Source: Bacillota bacterium (GTDB lineage: Bacteria > Bacillota > Bacilli > Paenibacillales > Paenibacillaceae). From it: 24,732 bases of DNA. Position 1 is the first letter of the stretch, and each line of letters opens with the position of its first letter. Below are positions 7,398-14,158 of this stretch, piece after piece. The notes below the pieces were generated by a model. That model did not search any database and was not told the DNA's origin. It saw only the letters and a list, made by a program, of their open reading frames with translations. Location of the stretch: NCBI GenBank assembly GCA_023433615.1, contig JAEZCJ010000039.1:1-24732 (forward strand), written 5' to 3'. A program made the position numbers and the translations under genes.

Positions 7398-8192
7398 TTA
7401 CATGAGCAGCCATTCGTCTTCCGTCAGACGGATCTTTGTGATCGACGTCGCGCGTCCCGACGACTCGTCCAGCTCCGCCAGCAACCCGTGAAAATGCCAT
7501 TTTCCTTCGTCCACCGTAAAGCGCGCTGGCAGCTGGGTCAAGAAACGATGCTCCACGGCATCCCGCTGCATGCCGAGCACGCCTTCCTTGGAGCCAACCA
7601 TGCCGGAATCCGTCAAATACGCGGTGCCGCCCGGCAATATCGTCTCGTCATTCGTCTGCACATGGGTATGCGTCCCAACGACGACAGAAGCCCGACCGTC
7701 CAAGTACCAGCCCATGGCGATTTTCTCCGATGTCGCTTCGGCATGAAAATCCACGAAGATGCACGTCGCATGCTCGCGCAGATCCTCGATCAATTCGTCT
7801 GCCTTGCGGAACGGACAATCGATCGGCGGCAAGAACGTCCTGCCTTGTAAATTGATTAATCCTAATGTCTTGCCGTTCGCCCGAATGAGGGTGCTGCCTT
7901 GACCTGGTGCGCCGGGCGGATAATTCGCCGGCCGTACAAGCCGCGGTTCGTCATCGATCCATTCGAAAATATCCTTGTTATCCCACGTATGATTGCCCAT
8001 CGTAATGCCGTGCACGCCAAGCTCGAAAAATTCGCGCGCGATCGGTCCCGTGATCCCCCGGCCTGCAGCCGCATTCTCGCCGTTCACGATGATCAGATGA
8101 GGATTGTACTTGCTCTTGAGCGACGGCAGCACTTGCTTAAGCGCGCTCCGGCCGGTATTGCCGACAATGTCGCCGATGAATAATACTTTCAC
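7398..8192 (-). CDS. ymdB: YmdB family metallophosphoesterase (cyclic-nucleotide phosphodiesterase)
   Basis: A 264-aa protein of the YmdB family, the same length as B. subtilis YmdB. That protein hydrolyses cyclic nucleotides such as cAMP in vitro and is needed for biofilm gene expression and the motility/matrix switch. Metal-site motifs are intact: FIGDIVG (Asp), NGENAA, MGNHTWD, DFHAEATSE and GTHTHVQT. The start is the GTG at 8192, 10 nt after AGGAGG (8203-8208). An upstream in-frame ATG (8216) would place that AGGAGG inside the coding region and gives residues not shared with the family. It lies directly behind rny, as in B. subtilis. An intrinsic terminator sits only 8 nt before its ribosome-binding site, so expression probably relies on read-through from rny. 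Confidence 0.95.
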   Translation of the reverse strand: MKVLFIGDIVGNTGRSALKQVLPSLKSKYNPHLIIVNGENAAAGRGITGPIAREFFELGVHGITMGNHTWDNKDIFEWIDDEPRLVRPANYPPGAPGQGSTLIRANGKTLGLINLQGRTFLPPIDCPFRKADELIEDLREHATCIFVDFHAEATSEKIAMGWYLDGRASVVVGTHTHVQTNDETILPGGTAYLTDSGMVGSKEGVLGMQRDAVEHRFLTQLPARFTVDEGKWHFHGLLAELDESSGRATSITKIRLTEDEWLLM

Positions 8193-8216
8193 TTCGTTAC
8201 AGCCTCCTAGATTCAT

Positions 8217-8249
8217 AAAAGAGAAGCGGCTGTATGCCAGCCGCTTCTC
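8217..8249 (-). terminator. Intrinsic terminator between rny and ymdB
   Basis: A perfect 11-bp stem (8221-8231 with 8239-8249), a 7-nt loop, and TTTT on the minus strand. The short T-run suggests partial termination. There is no space for a promoter between it and the ymdB ribosome-binding site. Confidence 0.85.
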
Positions 8250-8269
8250 ATTCTGCCCTTTTCGGGCGA

Positions 8270-9814
8270 TTATTTTGCGTATTCCACTGCACGCGTCTCG
8301 CGGATGACCGTAACCTTGATATGGCCCGGATAATCCAGCTCGCTCTCGATCTTCTTCGTAATGTCGCGCGCGAGTCGGAACGCCTCCGTATCGTCGACCT
8401 TCTCCGGCTGCACCATGACGCGAACCTCGCGTCCCGCTTGGATCGCGTACGATTTCTCTACGCCGTCGAACGACTCCGAGATGGCTTCCAGCTTCTCCAG
8501 ACGCTTGATATACGTCTCGAGCGTCTCGCGGCGTGCGCCGGGACGTGCAGCCGACAAAGCATCAGCTGCGCCGACCAGCATCGCGATGACCGAAGTCGCG
8601 TCGGTATCGCCGTGGTGCGACGCGATACTGTTGATGACGACCGGGTGCTCCTTGTACTTCTTGGCCAGCTCGACGCCGATCTCGACATGCGAGCCTTCGA
8701 CCTCGTGGTCGAGCGCTTTGCCGATATCGTGCAACAGTCCAGCGCGACGTGCCAGCGTAACGTCCTCGCCCAGCTCGGCTGCCATGAGACCGGTCAAGTA
8801 AGCGACTTCCATCGAGTGCTTCAGCACGTTCTGCCCATAGCTTGTCCGATAGCGAAGACGGCCCAGAATCTTGATCAGGTCAGGATGCAGGCCATGCACG
8901 CCAACCTCGAAGGTTGCTTGCTCGCCGTATTCGCGAATCCGCTCATCCACTTCTTTGCGCGATTTCTCCACCATTTCCTCGATGCGTGCCGGGTGGATAC
9001 GGCCGTCCGCAACGAGCTTCTCAAGCGAGGTACGCGCGATTTCGCGGCGAATCGGATCGAATCCGGACAAGATGACCGCTTCCGGTGTATCGTCGATAAT
9101 TAGATCGATACCGGTCAATGTTTCGAGCGCGCGGATGTTGCGGCCTTCGCGACCGATAATGCGTCCTTTCATTTCCTCGTTCGGCAGCGCCACGACGGAT
9201 ACCGTCGTTTCGGCGACGTGGTCAGCGGCACAGCGCTGAATGGCGAGTGAGATGATGTCGCGAGCTTTCTTGTCGGCTTCTTCCTTCGCCTGCTGTTCCA
9301 GCTCTTTAATCATTTGAGCAGTCTCGTGACGCACTTCTTGCTCGACGTTCGTGAGAATGATCTGCCTTGCATCCTCCATAGACAGGTTGGAGATCCGCTC
9401 CAACTCTTGGATCTGCTGTTTATAGATCGAATCAATTTGCTCCTGCGTTTCCTCGATCCGTTTCTCTTTGTTGGCTACTTGTTCTTCTTTGCGTTCAAGT
9501 GCTTCGAGCTTTTTATCCAGGGACTCCTCTTTTTGCTGTAGCCGTCTTTCCTGGCGCTGCGTTTCATTGCGGCGCTCGCGGGTTTCCCGCTCGGCTTCTG
9601 CACGGAGCTTATGGACTTCGTCTTTTGCTTCGAGCACGGTCTCCTTCTTCAGCGCGTCCGCTTCTTTTTTAGCGTTTTCAACAATCTGACTGGCAGCTTG
9701 CTCCGCGCTGGAAATTTTAGCTTCGGCAATCGACTTTCGAACCTTATAACCTACTCCAAAGAAAATCGCGCCAACAACGAGAACGATCGGGATCCAGATT
9801 TCAGCGTGCTGCAT
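8270..9814 (-). CDS. rny: Ribonuclease Y
   Basis: A 514-aa membrane-anchored endoribonuclease that initiates mRNA decay; B. subtilis Rny has 520 aa. The order is: an N-terminal membrane helix (about residues 6-26), a long Glu/Lys/Arg-rich coiled coil (about 30-200), a KH domain with GRIIGREGRNIRALE, and an HD domain with LLHDIGKALDHE. The start is the ATG at 9814, 8 nt after AGGAGG; a GTG at 9823 overlaps the ribosome-binding site. A strong promoter at 9970-9999 overlaps the end of recX and gives a leader of about 150 nt that holds a 14-bp hairpin. The partner subunit RicA is encoded at the left end of the window. Confidence 0.98.
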   Translation of the reverse strand: MQHAEIWIPIVLVVGAIFFGVGYKVRKSIAEAKISSAEQAASQIVENAKKEADALKKETVLEAKDEVHKLRAEAERETRERRNETQRQERRLQQKEESLDKKLEALERKEEQVANKEKRIEETQEQIDSIYKQQIQELERISNLSMEDARQIILTNVEQEVRHETAQMIKELEQQAKEEADKKARDIISLAIQRCAADHVAETTVSVVALPNEEMKGRIIGREGRNIRALETLTGIDLIIDDTPEAVILSGFDPIRREIARTSLEKLVADGRIHPARIEEMVEKSRKEVDERIREYGEQATFEVGVHGLHPDLIKILGRLRYRTSYGQNVLKHSMEVAYLTGLMAAELGEDVTLARRAGLLHDIGKALDHEVEGSHVEIGVELAKKYKEHPVVINSIASHHGDTDATSVIAMLVGAADALSAARPGARRETLETYIKRLEKLEAISESFDGVEKSYAIQAGREVRVMVQPEKVDDTEAFRLARDITKKIESELDYPGHIKVTVIRETRAVEYAK

Positions 9815-9916
9815 CTTTCTCACCTCCTCGTTGTCACCAAAGCAAAAGCTATGGATCGTATTTGGTTTTTAGCCGGCTTTCAGACCGATCTTACGTTTCA
9901 TGTCGAGAATGATCGA

Positions 9917-9951
9917 TTCGAATCAATTTTTGGAAGGAAAATTCATTCGAA
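9917..9951 (-). other. Hairpin in the rny 5' leader
   Basis: Bases 9917-9930 and 9938-9951 form a 14-bp stem with one mismatch and a 7-nt loop (CCUUCCA in the RNA). It lies about 12-46 nt downstream of the predicted rny transcription start. No T-run follows, so it is not a terminator. Possible roles are 5' stabilisation or autoregulation by RNase Y; both are inference. Confidence 0.5.
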
Positions 9952-9969
9952 AGGAAGGAATACAGATTT

Positions 9970-9999
9970 ATTTTATCTTTATGCAAAATCAGTTGTCAA
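9970..9999 (-). promoter_or_regulatory. Sigma-A promoter of rny
   Basis: The minus strand reads TTGACA (9994-9999, perfect), an 18-bp spacer, then TAAAAT (9970-9975, five of six). The -35 lies within the last codons of recX. Transcription should start near 9963. Confidence 0.8.
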
Positions 10000-10705
10000 G
10001 CCACGTTACGTCATCGATCGGCTCCTCATCCTGCGTAACCGACCGAATCGCTTCACGGACGATCTCGCCTGTATAACCTCTGCGCATCAAAAACTGAGCC
10101 AGCTTATGGCGCCGTTCGTTCGGCTCTCCCTTAAGCAGCTTCCACTTTTTGCTTGCGGCCTTCATGGCGGCCGCTTGCTCGGCTTCCGGGTCAAGTGCTG
10201 CGATTGCCTCCGCGGCCGAATGCCTGTCGATGCCCCGCTGTTGAAGCTCCTGCTTAATCAGCAGCCTGCCCTTCGCATGTCCGGCTCGCTGCTTCGCGAA
10301 GGCCTGAGCATAATCGGAATCGTCGATATATCGCTCGCGCTCCAACCTGTCGGCTGTCTCCCTAATCGCCTCTTCGTCCAGCTCCTTGCGGGCAAGATAG
10401 CGCTCGATCTCTTTGCGCGTACGCGGCTTGGCGCCAAGATAAGCCAAGGCAGCCGCATATGCGCGGTGCTTGCCGTCCGCCGCCTCGATATGAACAAGTT
10501 CCGAGGCGGCCAGCACGGCATCTCTCACGAGCCTGAAGCGGACGAGCGTGTCTTCATGCACATTGAGCGTCGACAGCCCGTCAGCGCTGTCCAGATGGAC
10601 GAGATAACGACCTCGCTGTTTCGGATGCCGCTCCAAGGCGACGATGCGGTGCATGCCGCTCTCTTCCATCGACTGGTTCGGATCTTGTGTCGGTTCTTGT
10701 GCCAT
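9989..10705 (-). CDS. recX: Regulatory protein RecX
   Basis: A 238-aa member of the RecX family, which binds and modulates RecA filaments. The protein shows the repeated three-helix RecX architecture: the segment around LAYLGAKPRTRKEIERYL, then ERERYIDDSDYAQAFAKQR, then KGRLLIKQELQQRGI, and a C-terminal repeat ending near FLMRRGYTGEIVREAI. The first roughly 50 residues form a beta-rich N-terminal extension seen in Firmicute RecX. The start ATG at 10705 has AAGGGGG 11 nt upstream; internal ATGs at codons 12 and 18 are possible alternatives. It follows recA directly, and the recA terminator ends 3-4 nt before the ribosome-binding site, so expression should depend on read-through from recA. Confidence 0.92.
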   Translation of the reverse strand: MAQEPTQDPNQSMEESGMHRIVALERHPKQRGRYLVHLDSADGLSTLNVHEDTLVRFRLVRDAVLAASELVHIEAADGKHRAYAAALAYLGAKPRTRKEIERYLARKELDEEAIRETADRLERERYIDDSDYAQAFAKQRAGHAKGRLLIKQELQQRGIDRHSAAEAIAALDPEAEQAAAMKAASKKWKLLKGEPNERRHKLAQFLMRRGYTGEIVREAIRSVTQDEEPIDDVTWLDN

Positions 10706-10726
10706 TACGAATTCTGCCCCCTTAAC

Positions 10727-10756
10727 AAAAAGGCACCTTCTAGTAAGAAAGGTGCC
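10727..10756 (-). terminator. Intrinsic terminator between recA and recX
   Basis: An 8-bp GC-rich stem (10732-10739 with 10749-10756), a 9-nt loop, and five T residues on the minus strand. It ends 3-4 nt before the recX ribosome-binding site, leaving no room for a recX promoter. Confidence 0.85.
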
Positions 10757-10802
10757 CTGCTCTACTGCTATGTCTTATATAACTGCCCTTAACGGAACAG
10801 CA

Positions 10803-11855
10803 TTAGCCAAGCTCGTTAAACTCATCCTCGTCCTCGTCATCTTGGCTGAACGTAGCCGGGTTCGCGTCCACGGACAAGCTGCTTGCAGCGCGAATCTGCT
10901 TCTCGATCACGTCGGCCACATTCGGATGATCCTTCAAGTATTGTTTCGCATTCTCGCGGCCTTGGCCTAACCGTTCGCCGTCGAAGGAGAACCATGCACC
11001 GCTCTTCTGCACGATATCGAGCTCGGTGCCGATGTCGATCAAGCTGCCTTCCTTCGAAATGCCTTCGCCGTACATAATATCGATCTCCGCTTGCTTGAAC
11101 GGAGGCGCTACTTTGTTCTTCACGACCTTGATCCGTGTCCGGTTGCCGACCATGTCGTTGCCTTGCTTGATCGTCTCGATGCGGCGAACGTCCAGACGCA
11201 CGCTTGAATAGAATTTCAGTGCGCGGCCGCCTGGCGTTGTCTCAGGGTTCCCGAACATGACGCCGACCTTCTCGCGGAGCTGGTTAATGAAGATCGCGAT
11301 CGTCTTCGACTTGCTGATCGCGCCGGAGAGCTTCCGGAGCGCTTGCGACATCAGGCGTGCCTGCAGGCCGACGTGCGAGTCGCCCATATCGCCTTCGATC
11401 TCTGCCTTCGGCACGAGTGCCGCGACGGAGTCCACGACGATAATATCGACCGCGCCGCTTCGTACAAGCGCTTCCGCGATCTCCAGTGCCTGTTCGCCGG
11501 TGTCCGGCTGGGAAAGGAGCAGTTCGTCGATGTTAACGCCAAGCTTGCTCGCGTACAGCGGATCGAGCGCATGCTCGGCGTCGATGAACGCCGCTTGGCC
11601 GCCGATGCGCTGGACTTCCGCGATTGCGTGCAGCGCCACGGTCGTCTTACCGGAAGATTCCGGTCCGTATACTTCGATGACGCGGCCGCGTGGCAGGCCG
11701 CCTATTCCGAGCGCAATATCTAATGCGAGCGATCCGCTTGGCACAGTCTCAACCTGCATGCCTGCATGCTCGCCTAGCTTCATGATCGAACCTTTACCGA
11801 ATTGCTTCTCAATCTGGCGTAATGCCATCTCTAATGCAGCGCGACGATCTGACAA
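10803..11855 (-). CDS. recA: Recombinase RecA
   Basis: A 350-aa RecA (B. subtilis 348 aa), the strand-exchange protein and LexA co-protease. The Walker A motif GPESSGKTT is at about residues 63-71; FIDAEHALDP, VDSVAALVPKAE and the L2/DNA-binding stretch with FINQLREKVGVMFGNPETTPGG are all intact. The C-terminus ends in the usual acidic tail (DDEDEDEF). I choose the TTG at 11855, which gives the standard N-terminus MSDRRAALEMALRQIEKQFG and has AAAAGGGATG upstream. The GTG at 11864 lies only 2 nt from that site. The promoter (11887-11915) and a LexA-type SOS box (11925-11938) are upstream. No intein. Confidence 0.98.
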   Translation of the reverse strand: MSDRRAALEMALRQIEKQFGKGSIMKLGEHAGMQVETVPSGSLALDIALGIGGLPRGRVIEVYGPESSGKTTVALHAIAEVQRIGGQAAFIDAEHALDPLYASKLGVNIDELLLSQPDTGEQALEIAEALVRSGAVDIIVVDSVAALVPKAEIEGDMGDSHVGLQARLMSQALRKLSGAISKSKTIAIFINQLREKVGVMFGNPETTPGGRALKFYSSVRLDVRRIETIKQGNDMVGNRTRIKVVKNKVAPPFKQAEIDIMYGEGISKEGSLIDIGTELDIVQKSGAWFSFDGERLGQGRENAKQYLKDHPNVADVIEKQIRAASSLSVDANPATFSQDDEDEDEFNELG

Positions 11856-11886
11856 CAGAACCACATCCCTTTTCCGTTATAATAGT

Positions 11887-11915
11887 ATTCTAACCCATTT
11901 CAAGACGGTTGCCAA
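11887..11915 (-). promoter_or_regulatory. Sigma-A promoter of recA
   Basis: The minus strand reads TTGGCA (11910-11915), a 17-bp spacer, then TAGAAT (11887-11892), each five of six to consensus. The predicted leader is about 25 nt. The SOS box ends 9 bp upstream of the -35. Confidence 0.8.
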
Positions 11916-11924
11916 GCTTTTTTT

Positions 11925-11938
11925 CGAACATACATTCG
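11925..11938 (-). promoter_or_regulatory. LexA (SOS) box of recA
   Basis: The minus strand reads CGAATGTATGTTCG. The Bacillus SOS consensus is CGAACrnryGTTyC, so 12 of 14 positions match, including the GTTC half-site. Its place next to the recA -35 fits LexA repression. Confidence 0.85.
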
Positions 11939-11951
11939 CATTGTGGTGGTT

Positions 11952-12096
11952 GTTCAAAAAGCCCAATTGTGATCGCGATGCATCTCTGGAAGCCGATTCG
12001 ACGTCGAGTCTTGAACGCTGGCGAACTTAAGCGCATGCTTCCGATGCTGCGTTTCCTTCGGACACGCTTGAGGCGCTGACAACCGGCCTTTTGAAC
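11952..12096. repeat. 145-bp element with terminal inverted repeats, MITE-like
   Basis: The left end GTTCAAAAAGCC (11952-11963) and the inverted right end GTTCAAAAGGCC (read from 12096 backwards) match at 11 of 12 bases. The interior has no convincing gene. The element fills most of the gap between the recA control region and the terminator at 12142-12175. Together with these two flanking regions it accounts for nearly all of the 384-base gene-free stretch 11856-12239. Family membership and copy number cannot be tested here. Confidence 0.45.
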
Positions 12097-12141
12097 TTTC
12101 ATTATGTGCCGCACATCTGCCGCTTCTGCGCCTATAAACAT

Positions 12142-12175
12142 AAAAAACCGCAGCAAAGTAATCTTCGCTACGGTT
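12142..12175 (-). terminator. Intrinsic terminator upstream of recA
   Basis: A 12-bp stem with two G-U pairs (12146-12157 with 12164-12175), a 6-nt loop, and a run of six T residues on the minus strand, two of them within the stem end. It lies 65 nt after the cinA stop. Because a strong promoter sits between cinA and this hairpin, it may end a short separate transcript as well as cinA mRNA. Confidence 0.85.
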
Positions 12176-12186
12176 CTTCCGTTATC
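12142..12186 (-). ncRNA. Candidate 45-nt transcript between cinA and recA
   Basis: Initiation about 7 nt past the TATAAT at 12193-12198 would give an RNA that begins purine-rich (GGGGAAG or just after) and runs into the intrinsic terminator ending at 12142. The RNA would be little more than a short 5' tail and the hairpin. It could be a small RNA, or an attenuated leader for recA. Its existence is inferred from the promoter and terminator only. Confidence 0.35.
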
Positions 12187-12192
12187 TTCCCC

Positions 12193-12222
12193 ATTATAAT
12201 AGCATGTGGTCGTTTTTGACAA
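12193..12222 (-). promoter_or_regulatory. Strong sigma-A promoter between cinA and recA
   Basis: The minus strand reads TTGTCA (12217-12222, five of six), an 18-bp spacer, then TATAAT (12193-12198, perfect). It points towards recA but is 340 bp from the recA start and is followed at once by an intrinsic terminator. Confidence 0.7.
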
Positions 12223-12239
12223 CATCGTTCACGATTTCG

Positions 12240-13490
12240 TCAAATTCTGTAGATGGCCCGCCATAACCGGTATAATGCTTGCTTCGCTGCACGGATCCTG
12301 ATCATGGACCGGCCGCCGGACAGCTGAAGTTCATGTACGTCCGTCGGTCTCCCGCGCTCGGCTATCGCGATATACACAAGGCCGACAGGTTTGCCCTCCG
12401 AGGTCGCGGGTCCCGCCACGCCCGTCGTCGCGATGCCGTAATCGCTGCGCGCGATATTCATCACGCGTTCCGCCATCGCGGCGGCCGTCTCCCGGCTGAT
12501 CGCCCCCGGCGCTCCCGAACCCTCGAGCTGCGCGAGCGGAATGCCGAGCAGTGCATGCTTCATCGCGTTGGTATACGTTACGACGCCGCCCGAGAAGGCA
12601 TTGCTGCTGCCGATGACATCGGTCAACAGCTCGGCAATCAGCCCGCCTGTGCAGCTCTCCGCCGCCGCTGCCGTCCTGTCAAGATTGCGCAGCTTGGCAA
12701 TGACCGCCTGCTCGATCGGGACGTCCTCGCGGGCGTAGATGAACTGCCCGACCAGCTCCTCGATGCGAGCAACCGTCTCGTCGATCCGCCGATCGGCTTC
12801 CGCCGCGTCCCGCGCCTTCGTCGAAATGCGTATCGCGACTTCCCCTTCCTTGGCATAAGGCGCGATGGTCGGATCGGATTGGCTATCGATCAAGCCGAGC
12901 AGCGCATCCTCCAGCGCGGATTCGCCGATGCCGGCGAATCGCAATACGCGCGAGAAGAGCGGATCGCGGTCGCCGAGCTGGACGCGCAGCCATTCCTTAG
13001 CCGGGCCGTCGAACATCGGCTTCATCTCCCGCGGCGGTCCGGGCAGCAGAATGTAATGCGTGCCATCGACGGACAGCGCGTTGCCGACGGCCAGTCCCGT
13101 GCTGTTAGGAAGCGGGTCGCTCTCCTCCAGCATCAGCGCTTGCCGCCGGTTGCTCTCTACCATATGGATGCCCCGCGAAGCAAACATCTCTTCGATCTTG
13201 GCCATGGACGGTTCGTGCAGCACCAGCTTGCGACCGAGATAGGCGGCCAGCGCGTCCTTGGTCAGATCGTCCTGGGTCGGTCCTAGTCCGCCCGTGAAGA
13301 TCAGAATATCCGCCCTCCCGCGGGCAGTCTCGATCGCCTGCCGCAAGCGCTGCTCATTATCGCCGACCACGGTCTGGAAGTACACGTCGATTCCGCTGGC
13401 AGCCAGTCCCTGGGACAAATACTGCGCGTTCGTATTGACGATCTGGCCGAGCAGCAGCTCGGTGCCGACCGCGATGATCTCCGCTCTCAT
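12240..13490 (-). CDS. cinA: CinA family protein (competence/damage-inducible protein A)
   Basis: A 416-aa two-domain protein. The N-terminal MoaB/MogA-like domain (about 1-170) has the motif TGGLGPTQDDLTKDAL. The C-terminal domain (about 255-416) matches the PncC/CinA nicotinamide-nucleotide amidase family, with AESCTGGLIAELLTDV and YTNAMKHALLGIP. Full-length CinA proteins are linked to pyridine-nucleotide recycling (ADP-ribose pyrophosphatase and NMN deamidase activities in some) and are cotranscribed with recA in streptococci. The start ATG at 13490 has AGGAGGGG 8 nt upstream. It lies between pgsA and recA, as in B. subtilis. A terminator ends 30 nt before the ribosome-binding site, so its own promoter is not obvious. 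Confidence 0.95.
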   Translation of the reverse strand: MRAEIIAVGTELLLGQIVNTNAQYLSQGLAASGIDVYFQTVVGDNEQRLRQAIETARGRADILIFTGGLGPTQDDLTKDALAAYLGRKLVLHEPSMAKIEEMFASRGIHMVESNRRQALMLEESDPLPNSTGLAVGNALSVDGTHYILLPGPPREMKPMFDGPAKEWLRVQLGDRDPLFSRVLRFAGIGESALEDALLGLIDSQSDPTIAPYAKEGEVAIRISTKARDAAEADRRIDETVARIEELVGQFIYAREDVPIEQAVIAKLRNLDRTAAAAESCTGGLIAELLTDVIGSSNAFSGGVVTYTNAMKHALLGIPLAQLEGSGAPGAISRETAAAMAERVMNIARSDYGIATTGVAGPATSEGKPVGLVYIAIAERGRPTDVHELQLSGGRSMIRIRAAKQALYRLWRAIYRI

Positions 13491-13536
13491 GGTTGCGTCC
13501 CCTCCTCGATCTCATCGACCGTTACCGATCGTCTAC

Positions 13537-13567
13537 AAAAAACATCATTCCGTTGAAGGAATGATGT
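13537..13567 (-). terminator. Intrinsic terminator of rimO-pgsA
   Basis: A perfect 11-bp stem (13541-13551 with 13557-13567, allowing a 5- to 6-nt loop) followed by T residues on the minus strand, 16 nt after the pgsA stop. Confidence 0.9.
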
Positions 13568-13582
13568 TCGGCCTGCCGTAAG

Positions 13583-14158
13583 CTACTGCACAGGTATAAT
13601 ATTCTTGTTCTTGACGAAATAGTCGACGCCCGAATAGACCGTAATTAAGGCCGCCGCCCAGCTCGCGATAAGGTCGAACGGAATGTCGAAGAGCGCGAAC
13701 GGGAAGTTGTTCAGCAGCAGCGCGATGATCATCGTGATCTGAACCCCCGTCTTCCACTTGCCCCACTTGCTGGCCGCGATGACGCTGCCTTCGAGCAGCG
13801 CCACTTGCCGCAGCCCCGTTACCGCGAACTCGCGGCTGATAATCACGATCACGATCCAAGCATCTACCTTATCCATCTCGACGAGCGAGATCAGCACCGC
13901 CGCGACCAGCAGCTTATCCGCCAGCGGGTCGAGGAGCTTGCCCAGATTCGTCACTTGCTTGTTCTTGCGCGCGATGTAACCGTCTAATCCGTCCGTGCTA
14001 GCCGCGATAATGAAGATAAGTGCCGCTACGATCTGGTTGTACGTAATCGAGAAATCCTCAAAATGAATCGGCTCGAGATCCAATTGGATTAAGAGGAAGA
14101 ACATGATGATCGGTACCAGAAAGATGCGCACTAACGTAATGCGGTTGGCGAGATTCAA
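13583..14158 (-). CDS. pgsA: CDP-diacylglycerol--glycerol-3-phosphate 3-phosphatidyltransferase
   Basis: A 191-aa integral membrane enzyme that makes phosphatidylglycerol phosphate, the first committed step to phosphatidylglycerol and cardiolipin. The CDP-alcohol phosphotransferase signature is complete: D56-xx-D59-G60-xx-A63-R64-x8-G73-xxx-D77-xxx-D81. Several hydrophobic helices surround it. The start is TTG at 14158, overlapping the rimO stop by 4 nt, with GGGGAGGGAG a few bases upstream inside rimO. This indicates translational coupling to rimO. The gene occupies the same place next to cinA as in B. subtilis. Confidence 0.96.
   Translation of the reverse strand: MNLANRITLVRIFLVPIIMFFLLIQLDLEPIHFEDFSITYNQIVAALIFIIAASTDGLDGYIARKNKQVTNLGKLLDPLADKLLVAAVLISLVEMDKVDAWIVIVIISREFAVTGLRQVALLEGSVIAASKWGKWKTGVQITMIIALLLNNFPFALFDIPFDLIASWAAALITVYSGVDYFVKNKNIIPVQ

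Noticed and set aside
9611..10792. A 393-codon open frame on the plus strand across the rny start and recX.
   Set aside because: It spans two real genes, their promoter and a terminator in antisense, with no recognisable motif.
11978..12079. A 33-codon plus-strand frame, basic and hydrophobic, within the repeat-like element.
   Set aside because: No ribosome-binding site or promoter supports it, and short frames of this length are expected by chance.
11890..12225. A 111-codon open frame on the minus strand between cinA and recA.
   Set aside because: It covers a promoter, an intrinsic terminator, a repeat-like element and the SOS box, so it cannot be a normal gene; no ribosome-binding site or domain is visible.
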